Source: Athripsodes cinereus (taxonomy: Eukaryota; Arthropoda; Insecta; Trichoptera; Leptoceridae). From it: DNA of 64,000 bases. The stretch is taken from NCBI GenBank assembly GCA_947579605.1, contig OX388307.1, positions 13,617,237 through 13,681,236 of the forward strand, in the 5' to 3' direction. Shown piece by piece: positions 1-12,339 of the stretch. Below the pieces are notes generated by a model. That model had not been told where the DNA came from. It saw only the letters and a program-made list of their open reading frames with translations, and ran no database searches. Every line of letters starts with the position of its first letter. Position 1 is the first letter of the stretch. Position numbers and translations under genes: made by a program.

Positions 1-1052
1 CACTAAGCGCATAAAATCCAAATGTCATCTTTAGATTAGGTGGTGTACCTGAGCGCAGAATGAAGTCCTTCAATTAACGAATATATTATTTTAAAAAGAG
101 TAAAACACAAATTATAATGAAATAGTGTTAAACCACATAAAACCAACTCATTCTGGATACTATCCTCGCTTACTGAATAATATTTTGTTTCGTGTAATTG
201 AAGGTCACACTACACGCAAAGCATTTAAACACATTTAAGAAACTGAATGTGTTCCACTTACCTCAACATTACATATATATTTATTTATTCCTTTTATTTA
301 CAGTAGGTATTTCAAAACATAATGTCACAAAAACTGAGCACGAACCCGTACCAAGGAAGTCTGAGAAATATATACATAATAAAATATACCTACACATTTT
401 AAAGACAATTCTACAGTAATATCATGATGTTCTACATAACGGTAATGAATGCGTTAAATTTTCCCTATTAAGAGTAGTTCGGTGCCGTATGCAAACTATC
501 TAAAAGACGTTCCAATCAATCAGTTTTTTTTACCGCGAGTCCTAAAATTATTTAGTTGATAGTGAATTCAGTTTTGAACAATTTCTAGTACGCTATATGG
601 TAATGCTCCAAATATCTGGTAACAGGAATTGTATCACAACATTTAATTTATTTATCATTCTTGCACATCATAATGTTACCAATGAGTTTTCAAAAATAGT
701 TAAAAATACCTATTGACTTCCACTAGATACAGAGTACGTTATGTAAGAGAGGGTAGCCAAATCACTCAAAACATCTCCGTATATCACACACATATGCACA
801 TCCATAAAATGTTCTCAAAGATAGAATGTTAAGATCAAAAACAGCTGGTTATCATGAGAAATAGGTACCCAGTGTAATACTCTTTTTCAGGTTTTAGGTT
901 CAACATCCTAAGCATTCGCGTGAATCATTTAAATAAACCGACTAGCTCAACTTATGTGTTCATTAATATTGTATAATGTAAGAGTAGCACTTTTACTACA
1001 ATGTTTATTATTTTAATTTAAGCCAAGCCTTTCTGTATTTTTTTATTTGATC
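1..1052. other. AT-rich non-coding DNA, probably Syt7 intron
   Basis: No coding exon, RNA gene or bounded repeat was recognised here. The open frames are short and AT-driven. If Syt7 continues to the left, this is part of the intron that follows the exon at 7768-7936 or the spacer beyond the gene. Confidence 0.5.
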
Positions 1053-1060
1053 ATTTAAAG

Positions 1061-1671
1061 AAGTGCTCCGCAACCTTTTCTCATTTACGGCACACCTAAA
1101 TTCTTCCTAAAATTCAGCGGCACAACAACATTCTTCCTAGAACTCAGCGGCACACCAAAATTTTTTTTTGTTTATGACAAATTCGGTGCGGCCATAGTAT
1201 TTTATTTGCTGGTATATATTAGAAAACCAACAAATAATTTGATACTTCCTAATTATAGGACATGTACAATTGTTGTTTATAACTATGTATTAAAGGCGTA
1301 AGCCGTATGTATTATTATAAATAAATGTATCGTTTGAATAGAAAAAATTAAAGTACAAAGCACACTACGCAGTTTTCTACAGTTGGCAGCAGGTGCAGGG
1401 AGACCATTGAAGTATTATTTAGTTATAATAATTATTCTATACAACATTCTGAAAAATATTTTATCATTGTGTATTAAACTATTGAAAAATTGTAAAATTA
1501 AAATCTTTTCGATCTCGACACAAGCTTTTAGCTTAGTGTGAAAGGTGTGTAAGGTTGTATTTGGGTTTATAACAAAACCCAAATATATCTATTTAAAAAT
1601 AAAAATACATTGTATCTGACCGCCGCGGCACACCTGTATTCAGCTCACGGCACACCGGTTGCGGAGCACTG
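1061..1671. mobile_element. Non-autonomous hAT-type transposon with 8-bp target duplication
   Basis: The element is bounded by inverted repeats. The left end reads AAGTGCTCCGCAACC and the right end, on the other strand, reads CAGTGCTCCGCAACC. It is flanked on both sides by the identical octamer ATTTAAAG (1053-1060 and 1672-1679). An 8-bp duplication with CAG-type termini is the hallmark of the hAT superfamily. Sub-terminal GGCACACC words recur inside both ends, as expected for hAT transposase binding sites. No transposase frame exists in its 611 bp, so it is a deletion derivative or MITE. A 3' fragment of SINE-A lies inside it (1516-1607). Confidence 0.85.
1516..1607 (+). mobile_element. SINE-A 3' fragment nested in the hAT element
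   Basis: This stretch matches the tRNA-unrelated body and tail of the SINE copies at 4370-4543 and 20001-20177. It runs from the CGACACAAGC word through GTGAAAGGTG and GGGTTTATAACAAAACCC to an A-rich tail. The tRNA-like head is missing, so it is a 5'-truncated copy. It lies inside the hAT element and so appears to have inserted after it. Confidence 0.75.
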
Positions 1672-2082
1672 ATTTAAAGGGATTCAATGACCATAGAATT
1701 AAGTTGGTTTACCTAAATATGAAAATTAATGAAATACCTATATAAAATTAAACACTTGCTTAGGTCGAGCATATTATATGCTAATTATTTATATATTTTT
1801 ATTACTGGTACTTTTGAATGGCGGCTTGGGTGTATACAATTGATAATTGAAAAGGGAAGGGGAGTTCTATCAAACTACTTTCAAAGGGAAAGTTCATCAG
1901 AAGGTGGCTGTTATTCCGTAATACATAATACATAAAAAAAGTAATTACTTTCTTTTTATTTTCTTCACTCTTTGATGTCGTTGTTACATAATAATATTAT
2001 TATCTATATTTGAGGATTAATTCTACATGATTAGAATGTACAATGAACGGAGTATAAATATATGTAGAATATATATACTAAA

Positions 2083-2537
2083 GGGGCGTTCACATTTGTT
2101 CACTTTCAGTGATCACTCCGGATGATCCTCCAAGATGAACAAGTGTGAACAGGCGTTTCATCACAGACGGATGAAAGCGATTACCACTCATCATAATTTC
2201 GATGAAAGGATCTTTCACTGAAACGACCATAAACAAGTTTTATCTTATTATTTGTTTAATTCTCTATGAATTTGTATTGAATGTCATAATCATCTGCAAA
2301 ATTATTATGCAGTCGAGAGCTATATTAATTTATTTTTAGTGTTATTTTTCATTTTTGAATTTGTTTAATTATTTTTATACGAAAATACGTCAAACTACAT
2401 ACAACATGAGTGAGAGTGTTGACATGGCAGTGAAAGCATAGGATGAACAAATGTGAACAGACGTGTTCACTTTCGATGAACAGGTTTGACCCTGACACTC
2501 TGGATGATCATCCAAAGTGAAGCAATGTGAATGCTAC
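2083..2537. mobile_element. Candidate MITE with imperfect terminal inverted repeats
   Basis: The two ends are inverted copies of each other. The left reads GGGGCGTTCACATTTGTTC and the right, on the other strand, GTAGCATTCACATTGCTTC; both go on into CACTTT and a GGATGATC word. Related GTTCAC/GTGAAC words repeat internally near both ends. There is no coding capacity. I could not identify a target duplication, so the superfamily is open. Confidence 0.55.
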
Positions 2538-3365
2538 TTTACCTACCTATTTGCCAGCATGCAAACGTATAGCGTGTTCCGTAAGACTAAATATTAAGAG
2601 TAAATTTATACCCACACTTTTGCTTATTATGGATATTAAAAAAAATACAGAGCCAAAACAATTAGGAGCGTTACATAATTGTGTGAAGATTATAACAAAA
2701 AATCAAACCTACCTATAATACTCGTACAAAAATCGACGTGTATTTCAAGATCATGTTTGCGAATGTTTTGGGTAAGCATCAAAGTATCCACAGCTACAAT
2801 GGGTACCTAATCGTGTTTGTAAGGATATTATGATATTATTTTTCTGGTCTAACACACGTAATTGTTATTATTAGTGATGAAACGGATCCTGATTTGACCG
2901 GATTTTCGACTATTTGATTAAGAATCATTGCATTGTTACGAGCTATTTAATTAAATCATGTGTTGAGTAAGAAAGTACCTACATATATCATGATAAGTGA
3001 GAGAGTGAAATAGTTTTGGAAACTTTTAATAGTCAACTAGTTTACCTACTAATTATGTTTCCAAAAAAGTATTTCAAGTCTGTCTCACTGTATCTTTACA
3101 TTCATGTCAAACCTATCGATTTGAATTGATTATATTTTTAATTATATGTTCTATACTGACACTCCGATATTTTCACATGTTTTCCATAATAAAATTATTT
3201 GATTTGTCGAAATTTATAAATGTTATAATTTTATTCCCACTTGCATTTTGTTTTTCGCCAATATTTTTGTGCTTGTCTCGTTTCAACTATGTTATGAATG
3301 AGAATTTTGAATGCTTTTTTTGTTTGTGTATTGTATAACATGTATATTAATAAATAAATAAATAA

Positions 3366-3587
3366 TTGGAATATAATGAATATCTGCGCTCTTCGGAACT
3401 GGCCGTGAATAGACTTACTGAGCCCAATAGAGCCGGTAAGTCTAACTTCTATGAGAGGGCCTTTGGTATTGTTAGACCGGTTATGTGGAATCGCCTACCG
3501 TTGCTACTGAGAGATAGTCAGAAAGTCACTAGCTTCAGAAGCAAATTGAAAACTGAACTCTTCACTGGCGCCCTTGAGACGGTCTAG
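3366..3587 (+). mobile_element. Non-LTR retrotransposon fragment (C-terminal tail of reverse transcriptase ORF)
   Basis: The 73-residue frame resembles the very end of CR1/Jockey-type LINE ORF2 proteins. It begins with a YLRSS-like segment, has the order FYERAFGIVRPVMWNRLP and ends with FRSKLKTEL before the stop. The family pattern is an aromatic-rich FxxRxxxxWNxLP block followed by a FKxxLKxxL helix. Nothing upstream belongs to it, so it is strongly 5' truncated. A TAAA-rich stretch and a (TCA)n stretch follow the stop. The clade is not certain. Confidence 0.6.
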
Positions 3588-4369
3588 GGACTCTTAAACG
3601 GCGTCATAAATAAAATAAAATCATCAAAAATCATCATCATCAGCAATATGGGAATAAAATGACAGGATATGACGCAACATGTAGCAGAATATAACAACAT
3701 GGCTATCTGGTAATTCCCTTACAGTATTATTAAACCGGATATCGGATAGTTTCCGGATAGTAGTTTTATCACTAGCTATTGTTATTTACTCTCCATTAGA
3801 TGTTGGTGTATATGAGTTGAGTGTGAATTTAACCTCATTATTGCGTAACAATGAGATGTTTAGCAAAATAATAATATGCAAATAACTTCCCTCTCCCTTT
3901 ACTTAGTCGGAAAGGGCGTGGGTTAAATGGACAAAGGAAAATAACTTTTCTTCTCTATTTCGTATGGTTACATCAAGTTTCTCTCTATAGAACTTCACTT
4001 ACAAATGATAATATTTTGTCTATCTAATATTCTTCACGTTACTCTATGATAGTACGTGACGATTCGTGTCTGAGTTCAAACCGGTGGGAGCCAGCTAGCC
4101 TTTGTTTTAATACTAAAGAATTTCGTTAATATCAAGTCTTTAGTTAATGTAACAAAATGCGTTGTTAACTAAATGTGCAATATTTATAGATGTATCCTTC
4201 TTCTATCGCCTTTTAACGTCCTTTTTGGAAATAAGGAGAGGAAATGAGTCACTTCTATTCTGAATATTATTATACAAATTGATATCCTACCTATTTATCC
4301 ACGATATTCTAAACGTATTGATATCTGTGTCATATTATGTGACAATAATTTTAATTATTAAAATTTCTT

Positions 4370-4543
4370 TTTTTTTAAAGATATATATGGGTTTTGTTAT
4401 AAACCCAAATACAACTTTATATACCTTCCACAGTAAGCTAAAAGCTTGTGTCGTGAAAGGGGAGTTTGTCGGCACCTGGGATCGAACCGCGGACCCCTTG
4501 TTCAAGATGCCGAGACTCTACCTCCAGGCTACCGACGAACTCA
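4370..4543 (-). mobile_element. SINE-A, full-length tRNA-derived SINE
   Basis: Read on the minus strand, the element starts with a tRNA-like head (about 4541 down to 4471). Its ends GTCGGTA and TGCCGAC can form a seven-pair acceptor stem, and it holds a perfect RNA polymerase III B box, GGTTCGATCCC. A body follows (ACGACACAAGCTTTTAGCTT, then GGTTTATAACAAAACCC) and an A-rich tail at 4369-4379. A second full copy at 20001-20177 confirms the unit. It lies downstream of the last Syt7 exon seen. Confidence 0.8.
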
Positions 4544-4689
4544 AAATTGCTGAAACTACGTTTTTTTTGGGAATCTCTATTTTTTCCACCCTTTAATGCT
4601 CGTTTTAGAAACATAAGAGTGTATATTTAGATCCATTTAGTGACAATTGAACTTCCAATGTACCTACTATTTATCATGTCATCTTTAAT

Positions 4690-5391
4690 GCATAATTAAG
4701 GTTGGAAATGAATGTTTGGAGCAAGTGGACGAATATGTTTATTTAGGAAGTATGTTTGTGAGGGATGGTAGGTACGAAAAGGACATTGAAAAAAGAAAAG
4801 TGGCTGGTGCGAGAGTGAACGGTGCACTTCGATCTATTGTTAGCAATAGCAATGTCTCGAACATGGCTAAAATGCTGGTGCACAACGCACCGACCTCGCA
4901 CCGACACTGATGTATGCAAGCGAAACTTGGACATGGCTGAAGAAGGATGAGAGTGGAATAAATGCAGTGGAGATGCGATCACTGAGAAGAATGGTAGGTA
5001 AAACATTGCGTGATAGAGTAAGAAATGAGGATATTAGAAGAATGAGTGGATGCAAGAGGAGTGTTGTTGATAGAATGCGTGTAAACAAATTGAGATGGTT
5101 TGGTCATGTGGAGCGAATGGATGGTGTAAGATTGACGATGAGGGTGTATTTATCTGAAAGAGAGGGTGTGAAAAAGCGCGGACGTCCAAGAACTACGTGG
5201 CTTAACCATGTGGATCAAATTCTCAAGGACGGTCGCGTGTTAAGTAAGAGTAATCGGCGTGCATGTATGAGAAACTGGATGAATGTAGAGGAAGCGAAAG
5301 AAGTATGCAAGGATAGAGCGACATGGCGTTCCGTTCTCTCTGCCTACCCCACCTGGGACACGGCGTGAGGGTATAGTATAGTATAGTATAA
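4690..5391 (+). mobile_element. RTE-like LINE, 3' part of reverse transcriptase ORF, broken
   Basis: This 5'-truncated copy encodes the region after the catalytic core of an endonuclease/reverse transcriptase LINE. It carries YVYLGSMFVRDGRY, then YASETWTWLKKDES, LRRMVGKTLRDRVRNEDI, KLRWFGHVERM and KRGRPRTTW, and ends at a stop at 5366-5368. A frameshift near 4895 separates the YLGS part from the SETW part. Compared with the copy at 51250-52010, the frame is open after that point. It ends in a TATAG microsatellite rather than poly(A), as RTE-type elements often do. It is not a host gene. Confidence 0.85.
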
Positions 5392-7767
5392 TATCTTTAA
5401 CGCTTCAAAGGAATGGTATATTGTTAAATATTGGATTTTACAGGTCGAAGGATTTTTTTCGGATGTAAAATATTTTTATGTCATTGATAAAAAAAAGGTA
5501 CCGAATTTACCGGAAAACGACCTACAAAGGCAAGATAAATAATTTTATATTATAAGAAATTATTCATCTGTACAAAGTACACACCCCTCTACATTATGCG
5601 CGGATAAAGCGTGCTCTGTTTTTTTATATTCTATATTCATTTAAATGATTGATGGTTTCTTAATATTATGACAACATTACTTATCTGAAAAAGGTCAGAA
5701 TACCTGTCTCCATTTACTGCTTCTGAGTATTATATTTAAGGTATAGCTATTAAAAAATAATACTTATAACGCTTCAACTAGCGACACATTGAAATTGCCA
5801 ATCTTTGTAAACTTTATAGATGTGAATGATACACTATATTTTGATTATGTAAAAATATTTATTATATCAAGAAATATATGTAAATATGATGTTGAGTAGC
5901 AGATGGCTATCAGCTGAGTGTTGTAGTACTTTTTTGTTTTGTTCTAGAAGCATAGAAGCATTTGAAAATAAATGTCATTGATGTGTAAATGAAATTGGGT
6001 AGGTGCGTGGCTAGTCGCTACAACTTCATATCAAATATCGTGAGAAATAAATACAGCGGGCCTTTCCAAATTTTTATCAATATTAAAATGATAAATGTAT
6101 TTGTATTAACTTTTGGAAAATTTAAAAATTCGCGCGCGTGTAGCTATACCTTAGAGTGTGAAGCTGTAATCATAGGCAAGAAGTAAGTCAAAACATTTTG
6201 TCTTGCTTACTCCTAAGGTTGCTTACGTGGCTTATTATTGCTATTGTTGTAGGTATCTCGCTCACCCATTCTATGAAATTCTATGACTTGTGTTAATTCA
6301 GGTAGGTATGTATAACTTTGCGATTTGTATATGGAGACATAATCCTGGATTGTTAACATTGTAGTTGAATACGTTGGTTCTCATGCGATCACAAGTTAAC
6401 GAATATTGGTCACGGTCAGGTACATAGATGGGCGACCATTATTATCCAGTTAAGTGGAGCTTATTTTACGGATTTAATTATTTTTATAGTTAAATTAGGT
6501 TTTTATACTATTATAAAAGTTGAATTTTTTATAATAATGTTAAGTATATACCTAACTTTTTATTCGTATTCATTATATTTTCTTATGCTTAAAAAAAATA
6601 ATTTTTTTCACTAACTTTACAACGGCCTTACCTTGTATGAAAACTCTAGACACGTACTTATTAATACACTATATAAAAATAATAATAGGTCCATACAAAT
6701 TGTAAGAGAGGAAAACATCCAGACTTGGAGGCATTAGAAAATGGACAGAAGGATATGGAAAAACTATTTTAAGTAGAACGATGTAGAGAGAACACCGTCA
6801 GATATAAGAACCTGTCATGCCACTCAAAGAAAAAAAAGATTAGCATACAATTTATCTTTACCATCACGGTATGTCTTGCAATTGGCATAGCTGGTAGACT
6901 AACTGTACATAATAAACATCCAGGTTGCTATTTTTTTAAGTTCCACTGCAGGATAAAAAAGTGTTCAAGTATAATGTATAAAAACATTCTTGCAAATGTT
7001 TTATATTTACATATATCAAACCGCAAAACAAAAGTTTGTTCAGTATCTGATGCTCTTCAGTTTGTTGTGATATTTGCATATTACCCCTGAGGCATGATAA
7101 TATTACAAGAAACCACATAACGAAAGGATATACTCAAAGTTTGATGCTTTTATGTTTAAATACAATAAGTTAACAGTTAAAATATACAATACTAAAAAGG
7201 TTGTAGTTGATATTCAAAATTACAAAACATATTAATCTTTAAGCCTCTTCACGTAATAACATTTTCTCACGGTCTGTTTTATTAATTTAGGCAAGATTTA
7301 TAAATATCAAGATATTGTTTTACTCGAAAAAACCGAGACGTATATTTAATAAGAGAAAGCTTTTAACAGCAGTGATTAATTCGATGTAAGTCGATGGAGA
7401 AACCGCTGCTGGAAGATAGAAATATTTTTACGCTTCGCATAATGTAATAATGTAATATTGAAACAAACGAGATGGGAAATTGAAAAGACATTTGTAAATT
7501 AATCATATAAAATCGTCCAAAACATTCCGATACTTTATTTGGTTTACTTTTTTGAACATTGATAAACAAATTCCAACATAAATACACGTACACGTATGTG
7601 TAATAATTTACGTCTATTGGTGCATGTATATTCCATTTGTAATTAGATGTACATCAACTAAATTTATTATATGGCATGATTTTCGACAGAATTTCATATA
7701 GCAGATTAAACATTTTACAAAGTTTTTTTTGTAATGATCTTTAAAAGTTGTCACTATTTTGTCTTAC
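5392..7767. other. AT-rich intron-like DNA
   Basis: On the minus strand I looked for the missing C2B exons of Syt7 (DPYVKVW-like start, WHxL-like end) and found none. No bounded repeat or RNA gene was recognised. Confidence 0.45.
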
Positions 7768-7936
7768 CAGATTTTCCATTGATGTCCTTGGCTTTCAAAT
7801 TCCTTGCCTTCAAGAGTGTAAGAGTCAGGATACTGTTACTTGGATGATAGCACAGAGATGTTAATAGTTCACCGCATTTGTCTTTAGCCGGAGGTTTGAG
7901 CGCTTTCCAGAATGAAGGTTTCTCACTTAAATCAAC
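7768..7936 (-). CDS. Syt7: Synaptotagmin-7 exon: end of C2A and start of C2B
   Basis: This internal exon codes 56 residues plus one base, beginning VDLSEKPSFWKALKPP and going on CGELLTSLCYHPSNSILTLT to the C2B segment LKARNLKAKDINGKS. It is the C2A-C2B linker and the first strands of C2B, the calcium and phospholipid binding module of vesicle-fusion sensors. The Asp of KAKD is the first expected calcium ligand of C2B. The acceptor reads ATTCCAG at 7937-7943 and the donor is G|GTAAGAC. It starts in phase 0, matching the previous exon, and ends one base into the next codon; that G fits the conserved Asp of the SDPYVKV motif. The next exon is not in the window. Confidence 0.93.
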
Positions 7937-10900
7937 CTGGAATATTGAAATAAATTTATAGACCATGCATAATAATCATGTAAGTATATATTTTGTGTAA
8001 TTGGGGAATATGGTTTTCCACAAGTAAATTGCGGTTGTAAAGCAAACATTGTTGAAGCGGAAATTGCAGAGAGAATATATTTAATCGATTATTTGTGGTT
8101 GGTGAATGTAATTATTAGATAAGCCAACATGTACGAGTATAATAAACTATTGACCCCTAGTGGTCGAGACAAGTTTGTCTTTTAGTCAATGAACTCCAAT
8201 TTCAACAATACAAAGTGTTAATTTGCTTGTGGTACAAAACTATACAATATAAGCTAATAATAAAATAAGACAAAAAATAATTAATAAATTTCAATGAAAT
8301 GTTTGACCAACGTGGTAACCAAATAAATTACGATAGTATTTAATATTATAAGTTGTTGATGGAAATTTTGATTTTATTGGTTGGTAGGTCTGATGGTTTT
8401 AATAACGTTTATTGTATTTCAAAGTTCAGTAAATAGATTCATTATGTGTTAAGGTAATATATACACATATTTTATACTATTATTACTGTCGTAATGTCTT
8501 AATGTTTACTGAAGAATGATATAAATTAATAAAACAATGAAAACGGTAGGACTTTAATGCGTACTTAGGGCGTTAATGTTTATTCTGTGCAAATTTAATA
8601 CCAGAATAATTTTCATTTCGTACATATGGAACAATATTAGTTTGCTGATAAGAATTATTATATAATATATTTCACTTTAATGTTTCGGGTTCGAACTTTC
8701 ATCTCGTAATATCTTACATGTATTAAATAATATTATTTTATTATCTAGGCACTTCCGTCAAAAGCGAGAAAAATAAATTCGTGATTAATTTGAAATTCAG
8801 GGCGTTATTTACCTGCTACGCATGTAGGTATCTTACGTACTATCAATATGTATGCTTTGAACAACGTAATGATATCGCGATTTATAAATGAAAATATAAC
8901 TTAAGATCTTTTTTGACCTTTCTTGTACCTACTGATTATAATAGTTAATAATTATAATTTAATATCTATCTAAATCTTAATCCACTTAGATTTGATTCTC
9001 TCTCGTGATCTACGGAGAGCCCACCGATGAAGTGATATAAAAATATAGTGTCTACTGAATAATTAAAGATTAAAAAATAAAATTAGTCGACTAAATTTAT
9101 GAATAAAACTTCATCTTCACCATATTTCCCACAAATGAAGTAAGTATAGAGAATTAGAGAATTCACTTTACGTAAAAGACGTCGAAAAGAACGAAATATC
9201 ATTTTCGAAAGCACTAAGAAGCGATATATTTTATCCCAGAAATTAAGATCTCATAAAGTATTTACCAATACCCGTCATTTGCATTAATAATAAAATATAT
9301 TCTATTTGAGACGATTACCTAATATCGCATCGATATATTCTGCGCTCATTATAAAATAATATGTTTGTAAGTATCTATGTAACGTATATTATTTTATGTG
9401 AGTATGGCATACAAAAGAGCTTTTCGTTTTGTGTTAATGTTTTCAAGAATATTGTTATCTATCTGTGGAGAACTTGGGTTATGAAGGCCTATAATAATAT
9501 TTCATAGATATGTGGTAGGTAGTTTGACCCTTTTCCCTAAATCCATTCATCTAGATTTTTCTGTCACGTAGGAAATAACTCGTGTATTATTTATTTAACA
9601 GCGATACAAATAGAAACAATTCACTGGCTGCTATTATTGTAGGTGGTACAATATTTACAGGTGAGTATATATCTGTTTCTGGGCGATGACAGCTTGTCCA
9701 AAACATAATATAATAAAATAATAATAATATCTGTCTTGTGGGTTTACTGTACCTGTCTGTATATACCGTATAGTATCAAATATAATATTTTCCTGTGGAC
9801 TAAGAGAATATTCAGACAGGTGGATATGCATCAAGGATGATTTTATGACAAATCAGTGGATATTATTTATCACATTCATGAAGTGCAATACGGATGCCTT
9901 AATGATCTCCAAAGAAAAAATACTATATTTTTTAATATAAAGTGTAGGTTAATGTGTAAAAGTAAGGAAAAAACAAAGTGTTAATTTGAATGAGAACAAT
10001 GTTTGAATTCTTCACAAAAAATCGTCATATGGATGAGCGTGTGTTACCATGAGTCATATTATTAGGAATGGAATATCCCATCACAGTGTTTGAATGTACG
10101 CAATATGAGAGTAATGGCATTATCTGGAAACAAATAGTACCAACAGTTCTCCGATAGATATCCCAGTTTATGAATAGCATCAAAAATACTCTCACAATAC
10201 AAACTAAAATATTAACGCAGGCCTCAGGTTATTACACGCGTTGAAATTAAAAACGATACATAAATTAGTAAACCCATTGAATAATCCATAACCAAACTAG
10301 TTCGAGTTACAATGAATATTTTTGTGTTTTATACAGTTTTAGCAAGTTATATTTTGTAATGTATTTTACGAATTTTATGTGAAGAAATTGGCATGCATGT
10401 ATGAGAAATTTCATTGAATTTCATAAATGTGGAAGAGGCGAAAGATGTATGTAAAGCTAAATAAATTCGCAATTCCGATCTCTCTGCCTACTTCACTTGA
10501 GATACGGCATGAGGATACTTTTCAAAGTTTTGTCGACAAATTTTTTTTTGTTCTGAGTTCGTTTGAGTTTATCAAAATAGTATGAGACGTAAATGTGAAA
10601 TGAAATTAAAAGTTTAATAAGCTGTGCATTATAATTTTTTTTAAATACTCTCCTCAGATTGTTATAACGCTTTATATGAAGTTCATAGTAAATTTGTATT
10701 TCTTTTTAATAGTTTCATAAGTAAGTTATGAAGTACTAAAAATCTTTTCTGTATTTTCCTTGTTAATTTCCTACCAGGGGAATCAAGTCCCTCTCACCTC
10801 TTCTCTTTCAGAAAAGACAGTAAAATTTGTCGAGCAGTTCTAAACTTAGGTATACGTCCTTGTGCCTTCTATTGTTTTACATCATAGACGCTCGGTAATT

Positions 10901-11150
10901 TATCTTATCAAAATTCATGCATTTTGCTAGAGGTATACATACGTACATTTGTATGTTATAATCGCATCAACTGAAAAATAACTTTTCATAATATCAGTTG
11001 TGGGATTATTTTACGAAGACACTTTGTGTTAAAGCGAACTTTTTAAGCATTATCTCCGAGCGGTTTGATAAACAAAATGACTCCCACATGAATAATTTAG
11101 TGTTTGCTTACACTTATGCCTAAATGAAAGGAAATATTGTAATAACATAC
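7937..11150 (-). other. Syt7 intron (3.2 kb) between C2A exon 3 and the C2A/C2B exon
   Basis: This is plain AT-rich DNA apart from a degraded LINE end at 10375-10520. No other coding exon or RNA gene was recognised. Confidence 0.6.
10375..10520 (+). mobile_element. Degenerate 3' end of the RTE-like LINE
   Basis: The stretch parallels the last part of the copies at 4.7 and 51.3 kb: GCATGCATGTATGAGAAA, then a GTGGAAGAGGCGAAAG word, then CTCTCTGCCTAC and a GATACGGCATGAGG end. It has many substitutions and no open frame, so it is an old 5'-truncated copy. Confidence 0.7.
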
Positions 11151-11231
11151 CTGACATAGAGGAAGGAACACTTCTCCGATAGAATCATCCCTAGAAAATC
11201 GGTCGTAGTCAAATACATGAAGATGCAAAAC
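11151..11231 (-). CDS. Syt7: Synaptotagmin-7 exon: C2A C-terminal part
   Basis: This exon is only 27 codons. It codes VLHLHVFDYDRFSRDD followed by SIGEVFLPLCQ. The FDYDRFSRDD loop carries the Asp residues that in synaptotagmin C2A domains bind calcium (F-D-Y-D and R-D-D), and all are kept, so this C2A should bind calcium. The acceptor is ATTTTCAG and the donor CAG|GTATGT. It is phase 0 at both ends, so skipping it would keep the frame but remove the third calcium-binding loop. The preceding exon ends in QSR and the next begins VDL; the join gives the usual Syt7 order. Confidence 0.93.
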
Positions 11232-11360
11232 CTGAAAATATGAACAGAAAGGATATTAAATTTTCACAAAAGTATGTAAATTGGAAATGACTAAAATAAC
11301 TTTATAAGGATCAAAGTGAAAAAAAGAGTACAGAAAAAAGCCCACATTGTTTTTTTTTAT

Positions 11361-11404
11361 AGCCCACGTTTTTGTGCCAATAACGTGGCACAAAAACGTG
11401 GGCT
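11361..11404. repeat. Perfect 19-bp hairpin in Syt7 intron
   Basis: The left arm (11361-11379) reads AGCCCACGTTTTTGTGCCA. The right arm (11386-11404) is its exact reverse complement, with a six-base loop ATAACG. It lies 130 bp upstream, in transcript sense, of the 81-bp C2A exon. No larger element with these arms was recognised nearby. Confidence 0.8.
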
Positions 11405-12162
11405 GATTTATTTCATAAATTCACTTCAGAAATACATTTATCTTTTATTAATTCAAAATACCAATTCATATCACGAAATTATTTGGAAAAAATTCAAAAC
11501 TAAACTGGGAATAAAACTCTGGTTTCCATGTATACAGATTCAGTATTGTAGAAACTATACCATCGTGGCATATTTAGTAGTTGATATAACAACTTTACAG
11601 CACCTGAATCAAACTAATCCATATAAATTGTATGGAGCTCTTTACTAGACAAATAAAATCTATTCCAAATATTTCCCATAAAAATTTAGATTAAAATACA
11701 TAATTTGTCCAATATAAGTAGGTACTTTCAATATTAAACTTTTTCTGGTGTTTTTTTAGGATTGCACTATGGCATTCTTACGTTAAAAAGTGTTGACTCT
11801 CCGTTTCATGCATAGTATATTTCTTGTGATATGTACCTAGTATGAATTTTCGACGAAATTGCTTGACTTTTGTGCGTAGCACTTCTATTTTCATGTAGGC
11901 ATGTTTCTACTACGCAGCGCCCAATGGGAATTGGTTTCAAAACCTCTATACTGAATATTTCACGAAGACTTTTTAAAAGGTAAACATTTCCATTTACAAG
12001 AAGTATTAAGAGCTTACATTTTTTTCACTACACACCGCAGTCATTTCAGAAGGGACTACTCTAATGTAATTTAAACTTACTTGCAAATAAATATAATTCT
12101 TTTAAATGGAAGGTTTATAAGGGTTCTTTTATAAATTGCATCGTTGCAATATTTTTACTTAC

Positions 12163-12339
12163 CCTGCTCTGCAATTTTTGTATAGGAAATCCTTCAAAGT
12201 AAAATGTTTCATTCCAACGTGGATTAAGTGTTCTTCTCTTAATCTTCGTCTCCAAGCGATGCTTTTTATCTGGGAGCAGAGTTACTCTCACGTAGGGGTC
12301 AGATGTTCCACTCAAATCTTTAGCTGGAAGTTCTTTGCC
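12163..12339 (-). CDS. Syt7: Synaptotagmin-7 exon: central C2A
   Basis: The exon codes 59 residues, starting [19 protein letters not shown], then [20 protein letters not shown] and [19 protein letters not shown]. This is the heart of C2A. The first calcium-binding loop is intact, with Asp in AKD and in GTSDPYV, followed by the basic strand with [11 protein letters not shown] that contacts phospholipid head groups. The acceptor is CTTACAG and the donor AGG|GTAAGT; both ends are phase 0. The 931-bp intron to the next exon (11232-12162) is the shortest in the gene here. The near-identity to known insect Syt7 (from memory of the family) makes the assignment firm. Confidence 0.95.
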
